From positions 124,001 to 188,000 of the forward strand of contig NZ_QVMQ01000002.1 in NCBI RefSeq assembly GCF_010501105.1: 64,000 bases of DNA. Reading direction: 5' to 3'. Origin of the DNA: Dysgonomonas sp. 511 (GTDB taxonomy: Bacteria; Bacteroidota; Bacteroidia; Bacteroidales; Dysgonomonadaceae). Position numbers and translations under genes: made by a program. Of this stretch, positions 37,592-47,097 are shown piece after piece (the stretch's first letter is position 1; every line of letters begins with the position of its first letter). The notes under the pieces are model-generated. The model did no database searches, was not told the origin of the DNA, and saw only the letters and a program-made list of their open reading frames with translations.

Positions 37592-39331
37592 ATGAAGCAC
37601 TTATCTAAGGCTATAATATTGCCTGTTGCTCTCCTTCTCCTTTTAGTCACATCTTGCAAAGACAAGAATGCAATAGCAGTAGCCGAATCCCGATTTGCTC
37701 ACAATTACCCGGAATTCGATTCTCAGTTTTTCCACAATTATATAAAGGAGCACCTGACAAACGACTCCATCTTGTCTCCATTATATGAGGTCAATGAATA
37801 TACAGCCATCTGGACAAAAGACACATTAAATACAGATGCACTATACGAATTTATAAAAATACTGGAAGCTGCCGACGAGCACGGGTTAAAGGCCGACCAG
37901 TTTTCCGCCTCAGAAATCAAAGCTATAGCGACAGCTCTGGATTCGGGAGCCTACAAAAACAACACAGACTCCTTATATACACAACTGCTGGCACTGGAAA
38001 AATTATCGGCAAGGTCGATACTGAAATATGCAGCGGGAATGAGTTATGGTTTTACAGATCCCAAGATACTCTTTGGCAAAGACTACGACATCGTAGTATC
38101 GAAGCCCGACTCCATTTTCTACAATACTCTTTATCAGGAAATAAGCCAAAACCCCGTAGAAGTTTTGAGCAAATACCAGCCATCGGCCGCAATCTACGCC
38201 AAATTGCAAGATGCATACCGGGAGATAAAGAGACTGGAAGAAGATAGTGTACACCTGGGTAAAATAACATCGGGCGATGCCACCTACAAGCTTGGCGACA
38301 GCAACAAGCACATAACCGAAATAGCCGAAAGACTCATGGCTACCGGCGAATACAAGGCCGACTCTGCTACTGCCGACTCTCTGCACAGGGAATTGAATGA
38401 AGAGCTTCTGGCAGCCATCAACGCTTTCAGAAAAAAGAACTCTTACCTCGAAGACAAGGAAGTGGGCAAACCGACAATAGATGCCCTCAACCGCCCTTTC
38501 AAATACTACAAAAACAAACTGGCGGCCAATATGGAGCGTTACCGCTGGAAAAGGGCCAAAGCAAAACACAACAAGCATATAGAAGTGAATGTAGCATCAT
38601 TTATGCTCGAAGCCACACGTGCCGACAGCCTGCCCCTTACCATGAGGGTATGTGTAGGCAAGCCTGAGAATAAAACACCGTTGCTGGGCAGCGACATAAA
38701 CTATATAAACCTCAACCCTACATGGAATATACCCAAGAGTATCGCACAAAACGAGGTTGCCGTACTCCAGAAGCGTGACCAGAATTATATGAAAAAACGC
38801 AATATGCGCATATTCAAAGGAGGAAAAGAAGTACACCTCGACTCTGTAGACTGGAAAAGCATAAACCCTACTAAATTCTCATACATCATCCGCCAGGATC
38901 CGGGATATGGAAATTCGCTGGGTCTTATCAAATTCATGTTCAACAACAACCATTCGGTTTATCTGCACGATACACCCAGCAAGTCGGCATTCAACCGCAA
39001 GGTAAGGGCTGTAAGCCACGGATGTGTACGGGTGCAAAAGCCTTTCGACCTTGGCGTTTTTTGTATAGCTCCTGCCTCGTCCAAACATTTCAGAGACCAA
39101 CTCTTATTCAGTGTAAAGAGAGAGCCGGAAACAAAAGAGGGTAAAAAGATGGCGCGGGAAGGACGCCTGAAAAAACTGCCCGACATCATCAATATTAGTG
39201 CCGACGATAAGATATCGCTATTCATAGACTATTATACGGCATTTATGTACACAGGCGACAAAGAACTATATTATGCCGACGATATATATGGTTACGACAG
39301 CATAATACTGAAAGCTTTATCTGCTATATAA
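37592..39331 (+). CDS. L,D-transpeptidase, YcbB/LdtD type, lipoprotein
   Basis: 579 residues with lipobox LLLVTSC (Cys22). The N-terminal ~300 residues are helical and include a peptidoglycan-binding-like stretch (YKLGDSNKHITEIAERLMATGEY). The YkuD catalytic domain follows, with HDTPSKSAFN and the catalytic SHGCVRVQ (His476, Cys478). It would form 3-3 crosslinks in peptidoglycan or attach proteins to it, in the periplasm. Length fits the YcbB branch. Single gene. Confidence 0.93.
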   Translation: MKHLSKAIILPVALLLLLVTSCKDKNAIAVAESRFAHNYPEFDSQFFHNYIKEHLTNDSILSPLYEVNEYTAIWTKDTLNTDALYEFIKILEAADEHGLKADQFSASEIKAIATALDSGAYKNNTDSLYTQLLALEKLSARSILKYAAGMSYGFTDPKILFGKDYDIVVSKPDSIFYNTLYQEISQNPVEVLSKYQPSAAIYAKLQDAYREIKRLEEDSVHLGKITSGDATYKLGDSNKHITEIAERLMATGEYKADSATADSLHRELNEELLAAINAFRKKNSYLEDKEVGKPTIDALNRPFKYYKNKLAANMERYRWKRAKAKHNKHIEVNVASFMLEATRADSLPLTMRVCVGKPENKTPLLGSDINYINLNPTWNIPKSIAQNEVAVLQKRDQNYMKKRNMRIFKGGKEVHLDSVDWKSINPTKFSYIIRQDPGYGNSLGLIKFMFNNNHSVYLHDTPSKSAFNRKVRAVSHGCVRVQKPFDLGVFCIAPASSKHFRDQLLFSVKREPETKEGKKMAREGRLKKLPDIINISADDKISLFIDYYTAFMYTGDKELYYADDIYGYDSIILKALSAI

Positions 39332-39416
39332 AGCTCGAGTTACTAAGTAACCACCAAGAATAGAAAGCGGTTGCTCGACACGAACAGCTGCTTTTTATTT
39401 TTACCAATACCCCATA

Positions 39417-39450
39417 AAGAAAGGGCTGCAAAACCTGCAACCCTTCCTTT
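39417..39450. terminator. Hairpin between convergent genes
   Basis: Stem AAGGGcTGCA / TGCAaCCCTT (39421-39445) between the transpeptidase gene and the convergent carboxyltransferase gene; T-rich tails on both strands (CCTTTATT; TTCTTTATG). Confidence 0.6.
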
Positions 39451-39470
39451 ATTATCGGTTTATCCTATCC

Positions 39471-41252
39471 TTAGTTGATGTAAGCAAGCACTTGATTCTT
39501 CTGAACCTTAGCACCTTGCTTAGTCTCTATCTGAACAATCTTACCCGACGCGAGTGCTTTCACTTCCTCTATGCCGTAATATGTTTGGATGAAGCAAACC
39601 ACATCTCCTTCTTTCACTTCTGTTCCTACAACAGGTGCGGTAGAAACATCGTCTACGTCTATCTGCCATACCACCTGTCCGCTAACAGTAGCCTGCAAAG
39701 GTTTGGCTTCGGGATATTTCTCCTGAATGGCCTGAGCATCGAATGCAGGAACTTCTACTACCTGACGTGTGACAACGATAGGTGCTCCGGCTTTTTCTTT
39801 CATCTTCTCAAGGTCTTCGTTGAAGCGTTGCTTAGCCAGACCCGATTTGTAATCGCGGTATTGGCGGTCGTGCATTGCCAGTTCGAACAACTCCTCATCG
39901 TCTTGACCATAATCCCATCCGTTTTCATCCATTTCCTTACGGTATTGGTCGAGGGCGTCTGGATATTCGTCCTGAGGGTTTCCGGTGTAGAACTCAAGTC
40001 CTTTCGATTTGGCAAGTTCGAGTATTTCGTCATCCAGCTTGCCCGGAAGCGTACCTGTCTTACCAAGTATCATGTTCCAGCTATCTTTGTCTATGTTAGA
40101 GAAGCGAGGTTGCCCCTGAGCCATAGAGAAGATATTCATCAATGCGATATTCTTCACATATTGGCTAAATGGTGTCACCAATGGCGGATAACCAAGTTTA
40201 GGCCAGATATACTCTACTTCTTCGAACAACTGTACCACGAGATCGTTGAGCGAAACTTCTGCTTTTCCATTGTTGCGGAGAGCCATATTGATTGCCGGGT
40301 GCATATTGCGCAGGTCGGCCATCATAGACCCCATCATACCGCCCGGAAGCCCACAACCTACGAGCAAAGAGTTCATTATCTTGTTCGAAGGGTCGATCCA
40401 GTAACCCAGGAAGTCGTCGATAAACGATTGAGTAAGGGCACGAGCCTCCATATATGCGTTCATATTGATATCAGGCACAGAGAAGCCGGCATCTTTCAGC
40501 ATGGCCTGTATAGTAATGATATCGGGATGAACCATACCCCATGCAAGCGGCTCTATCGCTGTATCTATATAATCGGCTCCGGCGCGTGCTACTTCGAGCA
40601 TCGAAGCTACCGAGAAGCCCGGTCCGCTATGCCCGTGATATTCGATTGGGATATTCGGATGCCTGTCTTTCAATGCTTTTACCAGTTTGCCCAAAAACGC
40701 AGGGCGTCCGATACCCGCCATATCCTTCAGGCAGATTTCATCGGCACCGAAGTCAACCAGCTTATCGGCAAAGTTTACATAATATTCTACTGTGTGAATC
40801 GGCGAATGCGTAATACAAAGGGCTGTTTGCGAAATCATACCTGCTTCCTTTGCATATTTAACAGATAGCTCGAGGTTGCGTGCATCATTCAAACCGTCGA
40901 AAGAACGGGATATATTCGTTCCCTGAGCTTTTTTAACCTTAAACATCAACTGGCGCACATCTTTTGGCACCGGATACATACGAAGGGCATTGAGTCCGCG
41001 TTCGAGCATGTGTGTTTGTATTCCCACCTTATTAAAAGGGGCTGTCCATTCGCGCACAGCTTTGTTCGGGTTCTCACCGTAAAGCAGGTTTACTTGCTCG
41101 AAAGCCCCGCCGTTGGTTTCTACACGGGCAAAACATCCCATGTCGATAATCACCGGAGCGATTTGTGTCAGTTGGTCTACACGTGGCTGGTATTTTCCTG
41201 ATGATTGCCACATGTCGCGATAAAGAAGGCTAAATTTAATTTCTCTTCCCAT
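39471..41252 (-). CDS. Carboxyltransferase (oxaloacetate decarboxylase alpha / pyruvate carboxylase B type) with lysine-less biotinyl-like domain
   Basis: 593 residues. The HMGL-like TIM barrel opens with FSLLYRDMWQSSGK (the usual RDxxQS is replaced by RDMWQS), followed by CLKDMAGIGRP, EYHGHSGPG and DTAIEPLAWG with metal-ligand histidines, then the conserved PYCT/OADA domain (GGMMGSMMADL). The C-terminal ~75 residues have the biotinyl fold (ALASGKIVQIETKQGAKVQKNQVL). Where biotinylated proteins have AMKM, this one has TYYG, so the acceptor lysine is a tyrosine. It may use a separate biotin carrier protein or have lost biotin chemistry. Candidate -7 box TAATTTTG at 41360-41367. Confidence 0.88.
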   Translation of the reverse strand: MGREIKFSLLYRDMWQSSGKYQPRVDQLTQIAPVIIDMGCFARVETNGGAFEQVNLLYGENPNKAVREWTAPFNKVGIQTHMLERGLNALRMYPVPKDVRQLMFKVKKAQGTNISRSFDGLNDARNLELSVKYAKEAGMISQTALCITHSPIHTVEYYVNFADKLVDFGADEICLKDMAGIGRPAFLGKLVKALKDRHPNIPIEYHGHSGPGFSVASMLEVARAGADYIDTAIEPLAWGMVHPDIITIQAMLKDAGFSVPDINMNAYMEARALTQSFIDDFLGYWIDPSNKIMNSLLVGCGLPGGMMGSMMADLRNMHPAINMALRNNGKAEVSLNDLVVQLFEEVEYIWPKLGYPPLVTPFSQYVKNIALMNIFSMAQGQPRFSNIDKDSWNMILGKTGTLPGKLDDEILELAKSKGLEFYTGNPQDEYPDALDQYRKEMDENGWDYGQDDEELFELAMHDRQYRDYKSGLAKQRFNEDLEKMKEKAGAPIVVTRQVVEVPAFDAQAIQEKYPEAKPLQATVSGQVVWQIDVDDVSTAPVVGTEVKEGDVVCFIQTYYGIEEVKALASGKIVQIETKQGAKVQKNQVLAYIN

Positions 41253-41612
41253 AATTGTTTTTAGGTCTTTTTATACTGAAAAGAGCAGCATAAACCACGA
41301 TTATGCACGCCCTGTAATACATTATTTCATAAAGCAATGTAACGCCCTCAGGCTGTCTACAAAATTAAGTTTTTATATTGGAATAAAAGAACAAAACAAA
41401 AACTAAAATTGTCAATATGTTATAAAAAAATCGGGCTATATGCGGTTTTGCTAAATGCAGTTTTCATTTTGGATATTTTAGTGGATTCTTATGTGTCTTT
41501 TTTACAAATCATACTTGCAATATCCGATGGTATAACAAGAAATAGAGCAATTAAAAAAACTTATATTTTCGACAGAAGGGTAGCTAACACCCCTGTTAAA
41601 AAACTTTTTATG

Positions 41613-41620
41613 TATATTTG
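41613..41620 (+). promoter_or_regulatory. Candidate -7 box TATATTTG for the dapB operon
   Basis: TAnnTTTG match 33 bases before the dapB ATG. Confidence 0.6.
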
Positions 41621-41653
41621 CATACTTTGTTTTTCACCAACTAATATTACCAT

Positions 41654-42370
41654 ATGAAAATAGCTCTTATCGGGTATGGCAAAATGGGACACGAAATAGA
41701 AAAAATCGCTGTCCAGCGGGGGCATACCGTCGTATCTATTATAGACGTAAACAACAGGGAAGACTTTGAATCCGAAGCATTCGGAAGTGCTGACGTAGCC
41801 ATCGAATTTTCTACACCTGCAAGCGCGCTCGACAATTACCGCAAATGCTTTGCCGCCGGCGTACCTGTCGTTGCCGGAACTACAGGCTGGCTCGACCATA
41901 TGGACGAGGTGAAGGAAGCCTGCACAAAAGGCGGGCAAACATTCTTCTATGCTTCTAATTACAGCCTGGGTGTCAACATATTTTTCGTACTGAACAAGTA
42001 TCTGGCAAAAATAATGAACAATTATTCCGACTACGATGTAAAAATGGAGGAAATACACCATATACACAAGCTGGATGCTCCGAGCGGAACTGCCATCACC
42101 CTGGCCGAAGGCATTATTGAGAATGTAGACCGCAAAGACGGGTGGCATCTGGAAACAGAGGAAAGCGACTCCGACATAGCCATACGCAGCATACGCGAAG
42201 GCGAAGTGCCCGGAATACACGAAATAATATACGAATCGGAAGCCGATACAATCAGTATAAAACACGATGCCAAAAGCCGTAAAGGCTTTGCGTTGGGCGC
42301 AGTGGTAGCCGCCGAATTTACAAAAGGAAAGAAAGGCTTTCTCGGAATGAATGATATGCTTAATTTTTAA
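41654..42370 (+). CDS. dapB: 4-hydroxy-tetrahydrodipicolinate reductase
   Basis: Reduces HTPA to tetrahydrodipicolinate in the lysine/diaminopimelate pathway, feeding peptidoglycan. 238 residues: N-terminal nucleotide fold IALIGYGKMGHEIE, AIEFSTPAS, VVAGTTGWLD, and the substrate loop EEIHHIHKLDAPSGTAI with the catalytic histidines and lysine. The short form is typical of Bacteroidetes. First gene of a dapB-lepB-wbqC unit (8 bases to lepB). Confidence 0.96.
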   Translation: MKIALIGYGKMGHEIEKIAVQRGHTVVSIIDVNNREDFESEAFGSADVAIEFSTPASALDNYRKCFAAGVPVVAGTTGWLDHMDEVKEACTKGGQTFFYASNYSLGVNIFFVLNKYLAKIMNNYSDYDVKMEEIHHIHKLDAPSGTAITLAEGIIENVDRKDGWHLETEESDSDIAIRSIREGEVPGIHEIIYESEADTISIKHDAKSRKGFALGAVVAAEFTKGKKGFLGMNDMLNF

Positions 42371-42378
42371 ATCGAGAT

Positions 42379-43974
42379 ATGGAAACAAACTCATCGAACC
42401 AAAACAGCACAAAACCTGAAAAGAAAAAACCGGGTATCCGCCAATGGATATACGCAATCATTGCTTGTATCTGCTGCATCCTCTTTGTCCTTTGGACAGG
42501 CTATTGGGGGGTATTGATACTCATCCCCGTTTTTATCGACATATACATCACAAAGTTCATACCGTGGGGAGCATGGCGCAATGCTAAAAACCCTGCCGTA
42601 CGCAAAGCCCTCGACTGGGTCGATGCCATCGTCTTCGCATTGGTAGGTGTTTGGATTATCAATACTTTCTTCTTCCAAAACTACCAGATACCGTCATCTT
42701 CGCTCGAAAAATCGCTGCTGGTTGGCGATTTCCTGTGCGTGAGCAAGGTTAGCTATGGCGCGCGTTCTCCGATGACACCTTTTTCGCTGCCGTTGATGCA
42801 ACATACATTCCCGTTTTTCGGATTCAAGTCTTATCTCGATAAGCCTCAACTGGAATACAAGCGTTTTGCCGGAACCGGGCAGATAGAACGCAACGATATT
42901 GTCGTATTCAACTATCCTTCGGGCGACACCGTAGCACTCAATATTCAGGAGAAGGATTATTATCTTCTTTGCAAAGAGGCCGGAAATGCCGTAAACCAAA
43001 ACAGCCAGCTACTTGTACGCAAAGCAAACAACATATTGATCAGCGAAGGCAGGGAAGCGATAAAGAACAATAAAAACATCTATGGCGACATCGTTTACCG
43101 CCCTGTAGACCGCCGCGAAAACTATGTAAAACGTTGCATCGGACTTCCGGGAGATACGCTTTCGGTAATAAATGATGTGGTACATATCAACGGGAAAGCG
43201 ACAGAAAGCCCCAAGGATATGCAGTTGTACTACTTCGTGCAGACCAGCGGCAGTGGCATCCCTCAGAATATGTATAAGGAGATAGGCATGAGCGACGAAG
43301 ATATAGTAAAAATAGGTGCGGTCGATTTCAATACCGACAGCATCACCCTCGCCATGAATCCGAACCTAAAGAACGAATTTATGCTCTACCAGCAAGTGTT
43401 CCCCAAGAAGGATACAAATGTGGAATACCTGTACCGGGGTATAAATATGACCCGGGAGATGGCAAACAAAATAAAGAGCCAGCCATACGTAGTAAAAGTA
43501 ATATCTATGAACGAATACTACAGGGAAATAAACAAGCTGTATGGACGTAAGGTATATGCCTTGCCCGATGTTTACCCCATCACTTACGACATGGAGGTAC
43601 AGCCGGGCGATTTTCCTGCTTTATGGATACCTCACAGGGGAGCAACCATCAAGTTCGACAGCGATGTAGATTATAAAGTTGCTGCTTATGCGCGCTGCAT
43701 CAAGAATTACGAACACAACGACTTCGATTACCGCGACGGCAAAGTATATATCAACGGGCAGCAAGCCGACTCATATACTTTCAAGTTCGACTACTTCTTT
43801 ATGATGGGTGACAACCGCGACAATTCGGCCGACTCGCGTATGTGGGGAATGGTTCCCGAAGACCATATCGTAGGTAAGCCGCTGTTTATCTGGCTGTCGC
43901 TCGACAAAGACAAAGGCTGGTTCAGTGGTAAGATACGCTGGGACAGGCTGTTTACATCGGGGAATAAAAAATAA
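42379..43974 (+). CDS. lepB: Signal peptidase I, long Bacteroidetes form
   Basis: 531 residues, against about 320 in E. coli. Two N-terminal hydrophobic segments (~25-58) and a third around ~85-100. Catalytic Ser108 lies in IPSSSLEKS and Lys251 in YVKRCIGLPGD, and the C-terminal box is MMGDNRDNSADSRMWGMV. The Ser-Lys distance and the Lys-to-GDNRDNS distance are both greatly extended by insertions (~135-235 and ~275-445), which is known for this phylum. It cleaves signal peptides at the periplasmic face of the inner membrane. Confidence 0.95.
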   Translation: METNSSNQNSTKPEKKKPGIRQWIYAIIACICCILFVLWTGYWGVLILIPVFIDIYITKFIPWGAWRNAKNPAVRKALDWVDAIVFALVGVWIINTFFFQNYQIPSSSLEKSLLVGDFLCVSKVSYGARSPMTPFSLPLMQHTFPFFGFKSYLDKPQLEYKRFAGTGQIERNDIVVFNYPSGDTVALNIQEKDYYLLCKEAGNAVNQNSQLLVRKANNILISEGREAIKNNKNIYGDIVYRPVDRRENYVKRCIGLPGDTLSVINDVVHINGKATESPKDMQLYYFVQTSGSGIPQNMYKEIGMSDEDIVKIGAVDFNTDSITLAMNPNLKNEFMLYQQVFPKKDTNVEYLYRGINMTREMANKIKSQPYVVKVISMNEYYREINKLYGRKVYALPDVYPITYDMEVQPGDFPALWIPHRGATIKFDSDVDYKVAAYARCIKNYEHNDFDYRDGKVYINGQQADSYTFKFDYFFMMGDNRDNSADSRMWGMVPEDHIVGKPLFIWLSLDKDKGWFSGKIRWDRLFTSGNKK

Positions 43975-43997
43975 GACCGTCACCCCTAAAAACATAC

Positions 43998-44041
43998 ACG
44001 GGCAAGGTAGCTGAAACTGCTTTGCCCGTTGCCTTTAATTT
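43998..44041 (+). terminator. Hairpin after lepB
   Basis: Stem ACGGGCAAGGTAG / CTGCTTTGCCCGT (43998-44010, 44017-44029) with G-U pairs, followed by TGCCTTTAATTTAT. It overlaps the region just before the WbqC start, so it may only attenuate the operon. Confidence 0.7.
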
Positions 44042-44049
44042 ATCTACGG

Positions 44050-44685
44050 ATGGACATATATATTAATTCCTTATACCTCGCACCCATACAATATTATACA
44101 AAGATATTGGCTGCAAACCATATTTATATGGAACAGCATGAAAGCTATATAAAACAGACGTACCGCAACCGCTGCACAATACTTTCGGCCAACGGGCCTA
44201 TATCGCTCTCGATACCCGTAGTCTACTCATCGACAGAGAAAACCAAGATGAAAGATGTACGCATAGCCGAACATGGCAACTGGCAACATATGCACTGGAA
44301 TGCAATCGTATCGGCATACAACTCTACACCATTCTTCGAATACTATCAGGACGATTTTTACCCGTTTTACCATCAGAAGTATGATTTCCTGCTGGACTTT
44401 AACGAAAAGCTGAACGAACTTATACTATCTTTATTGAACACCGATACACCTGCCATAGAATATACTTCGCACTACGAGGCACAGTTAAAAGACGGCACAG
44501 CAGACTACCGGGAAATAATACACCCGAAGAAAGACTGGCGAGAACTGGATAAGGGTTTCGCACCTCAGCCATACTATCAGGTATTTGCCCAAAAATTCGG
44601 ATTTACGCCCAACCTCAGTATCATCGACTTGTTGTTTAATATGGGAAACGAGAGCCTTATCGTTTTATTAAAGTCTTGTAATTAA
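44050..44685 (+). CDS. WbqC-family protein
   Basis: 211 residues from the ATG at 44050 (MDIYINSLYLAPIQYYTKI), preferred over the ATG at 44029 because that one lies inside the upstream hairpin and the family begins near the LAPIQYY motif. Conserved blocks YIKQTYRNRCTILSANGP, NWQHMHWNAIVSAYNSTPFFEYY and the C-terminal LSIIDLLFNMG. WbqC-like proteins (PF08889) are linked to surface polysaccharide or amino-sugar modification and often follow lepB in Bacteroidetes. Reaction not known. Confidence 0.88.
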   Translation: MDIYINSLYLAPIQYYTKILAANHIYMEQHESYIKQTYRNRCTILSANGPISLSIPVVYSSTEKTKMKDVRIAEHGNWQHMHWNAIVSAYNSTPFFEYYQDDFYPFYHQKYDFLLDFNEKLNELILSLLNTDTPAIEYTSHYEAQLKDGTADYREIIHPKKDWRELDKGFAPQPYYQVFAQKFGFTPNLSIIDLLFNMGNESLIVLLKSCN

Positions 44686-44972
44686 CATCAATCAAGAATA
44701 GAAAAGTTTATCTATAAGATTTGATGTGCCGATTAAGAAATATGCCAATTGGAGGGAAAAGTAACAATAAGAAAATGGCTAAAACCTGTTACTTGTGTTA
44801 CTTTTTAACTATATATTGCAAAAATAGGTTAAAACAATGCGGATTTCCGTAGAGGAAAGAAGCTGGGAGAGGCAAAAGGTAACAAGGTGCAGCCCGGTTA
44901 GCTTTTCGCCCACCGATTCATATAATTAAGCTATTTTATAGACTTCAGGCCTCTTTTATTTGTAAAACATTG
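44686..44972. other. Intergenic, nothing recognised
   Basis: No ORF or RNA was recognised. There are a few GTTACTT/GGTAAC words but no clear hairpin. Confidence 0.4.
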
Positions 44973-44980
44973 TATTTTTG
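44973..44980 (+). promoter_or_regulatory. Candidate -7 box TATTTTTG for the Ig-like lipoprotein
   Basis: TAnnTTTG match 21 bases before the ATG at 45002. Confidence 0.55.
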
Positions 44981-45001
44981 CGTTAAAAACATATTAACCG
45001 G

Positions 45002-47044
45002 ATGCGACAGTATTTGAAAAAACATATCCTATCATCATTTATCTTGGTGTGCATTGCTACGATTGTAACAGCTTGTGCCAATATGGCAAGCCCTTCGGGT
45101 GGAACTTACGACCTCGACCCTCCGAAAGTGGTGAAAGCCTCCCCCGACTTTAATTCGACAAATATTACGACAAAGAAAATCGTCATCGAATTTGATGAAA
45201 ACATCGAAATAGAACGCCCGTCGGAGAATGTAATCATCACCCCTCCGCAAAAGTCTTTCCCCAGCATCACGGTAGTCAACAGGAAGCTGACCGTAGAACT
45301 AAGGGATACGCTACAGCCCAATACGACCTACACCATAGACTTCACAAATGCCGTAACCGACAGCAATGAAAAAAACCCGTTGGAAAACTTTTCCTACTCT
45401 TTTTCTACAGGCGATGTGGTAGACTCGCTTTCCATATCGGGAAAGATACTGACCGCCGACAACCTGGAACCTGTAAAGGGCATGTATGTAGGTTTACACT
45501 CCAACATGGAGGATTCAGCTTTCACAAAAACCAAATTCGAACGCATATCGCGCACCAACGATGGCGGCGAATTTACCATCCGCGGAGTAGCTCCGGGAAA
45601 ATACAAACTCTACGGACTGGATGATGCCAACAGGGATTATATGTACGACAACCCTGCCGAAGCCATCGCCTTTATGGAAGCCATTATAGAACCCAGTGCC
45701 GAGAGCGCGGTAAGATATGATACGGTATATACCGATACCACTAAACTTGCAATAGACACAATAAAAGCAATTCAATATACCCGCTTCCTACCGGATAATA
45801 TTGTATTGAGGTCGTTCAAATCGGACTTTCAGCGTCAGTACTTACAGAAACATGAACGCACGCCGAATAAACTGACCATATTCTTCGGCGCACCAACCGA
45901 AATGCCGAAGCTGGAGCCATTGAACTTTGAAAGCGCAGATTGGGCTATCCTCGAAAAATCGCGAAAAAACGATACTATTACCTATTGGCTCAAAGATAAG
46001 GAGTTGATAGCGACAGATACGCTGGCATTCAGCATAACATACCTGCGTACCGACTCCCTCAACCAATCTGTACCCTATACCGACACGTTACGGTTTGTAG
46101 ACCGCAGCCGCAAAAAGCCGGAGAAGGAAGAAAAGAAGAAGAAAAAAGGAGAGGAAGTAGAAGAAGAACAAATAACCTTCCTGAATATAGCCCAGAATAT
46201 ATCGTCTACGTGGGATACATACAAGGCTATCACCCTCGAATTTGAAGCACCTATCGTGACCGATTCTTTATCGGAGAAGATAAAGTTGCAACATCTGAAA
46301 GATTCCGTATTTCAGGATATCCCTTTCAGGCTAGAACCCGATTCGGTAAATCCCCGGAAATATACCATTCGCAACCGCTGGCTATATGCCAACGAATACC
46401 GCCTGGCTATAGACTCTGCCGCCATACATAGCATATATGGGTTGTGGAACAATACGATAGACCAGAAATTTAAAGTAAAAGCCGAAGACCAGTATGGGCA
46501 GCTAGCCATAAGGGTAAGCGGGATAGATTCCTTATCATCTTTTATAGAACTTTTAGACAAGTCGGATAAACCTGTCCGCAAATCGCGAGTCAAAGATAAC
46601 GTAGCCTTATTCCGCGACCTCAATCCCGGCACTTATTATGCACGGATAATACTGGACGCAAACAACAATGGAATATGGGATACAGGAGATTTTGAGAAGA
46701 AGATACAACCCGAAATGGTGTGCTATTCGCAAAAGATATATGAAATAAAAGCGTTCTTCGAATACGACGAACAAGAACCGTGGGTGATAGATACCACGAC
46801 CCTTGCCTCTCAAAAACCTTTGGACATAACCAAGCAAAAGCCACAGGACAAGGAAGCAAGACGGAAGAAAATGGAAGAAATGGAAGAAAAGAACCGGCAG
46901 ATGAGAGGCGGTAAGGGCTATGACGATAGCAATGACAACAGTACCTATAATAACAATAACTATAACAACCAGAACCAAAACAATAACCAATATAACAACA
47001 ACCAGTATAATAATAGCCGGCAAACAGGAACGCGGCAATATTAA
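45002..47044 (+). CDS. Ig-like (Big_5) domain lipoprotein with Asn-rich tail
   Basis: 680 residues. Lipobox TIVTAC (Cys25), followed by ANMASPSGGTYDLDPPKVVKASP, the usual start of a widely conserved Bacteroidetes envelope lipoprotein with one Ig-like Big_5 domain (~40-140; KKIVIEFDENIEIE, TTYTIDFTNAVTD). A carboxypeptidase-regulatory-like domain (~145-200; GEFTIRGVAPGKYKLYGLDD) and more beta domains come next. A Lys/Glu run (EKEEKKKKKGEEVEEE) lies near 375-392. The last ~50 residues are almost only Asn, Tyr and Gln. Likely outer-membrane anchored; function unknown. 53 bases before the DUF3108 gene, probably cotranscribed. Confidence 0.85.
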   Translation: MRQYLKKHILSSFILVCIATIVTACANMASPSGGTYDLDPPKVVKASPDFNSTNITTKKIVIEFDENIEIERPSENVIITPPQKSFPSITVVNRKLTVELRDTLQPNTTYTIDFTNAVTDSNEKNPLENFSYSFSTGDVVDSLSISGKILTADNLEPVKGMYVGLHSNMEDSAFTKTKFERISRTNDGGEFTIRGVAPGKYKLYGLDDANRDYMYDNPAEAIAFMEAIIEPSAESAVRYDTVYTDTTKLAIDTIKAIQYTRFLPDNIVLRSFKSDFQRQYLQKHERTPNKLTIFFGAPTEMPKLEPLNFESADWAILEKSRKNDTITYWLKDKELIATDTLAFSITYLRTDSLNQSVPYTDTLRFVDRSRKKPEKEEKKKKKGEEVEEEQITFLNIAQNISSTWDTYKAITLEFEAPIVTDSLSEKIKLQHLKDSVFQDIPFRLEPDSVNPRKYTIRNRWLYANEYRLAIDSAAIHSIYGLWNNTIDQKFKVKAEDQYGQLAIRVSGIDSLSSFIELLDKSDKPVRKSRVKDNVALFRDLNPGTYYARIILDANNNGIWDTGDFEKKIQPEMVCYSQKIYEIKAFFEYDEQEPWVIDTTTLASQKPLDITKQKPQDKEARRKKMEEMEEKNRQMRGGKGYDDSNDNSTYNNNNYNNQNQNNNQYNNNQYNNSRQTGTRQY

Positions 47045-47097
47045 TATCCTTTATCCATAGAGATAAAGCCGTTTATAACCTAAAAGAAGGAGAATTT

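Noticed and set aside
39492..40868. 458-codon plus-strand ORF opposite the carboxyltransferase gene
   Set aside because: Antisense shadow of a conserved enzyme gene; composition is typical of a complement frame.
41409..41657. 82-codon ORF upstream of dapB
   Set aside because: It covers the dapB promoter box and has no coding features.
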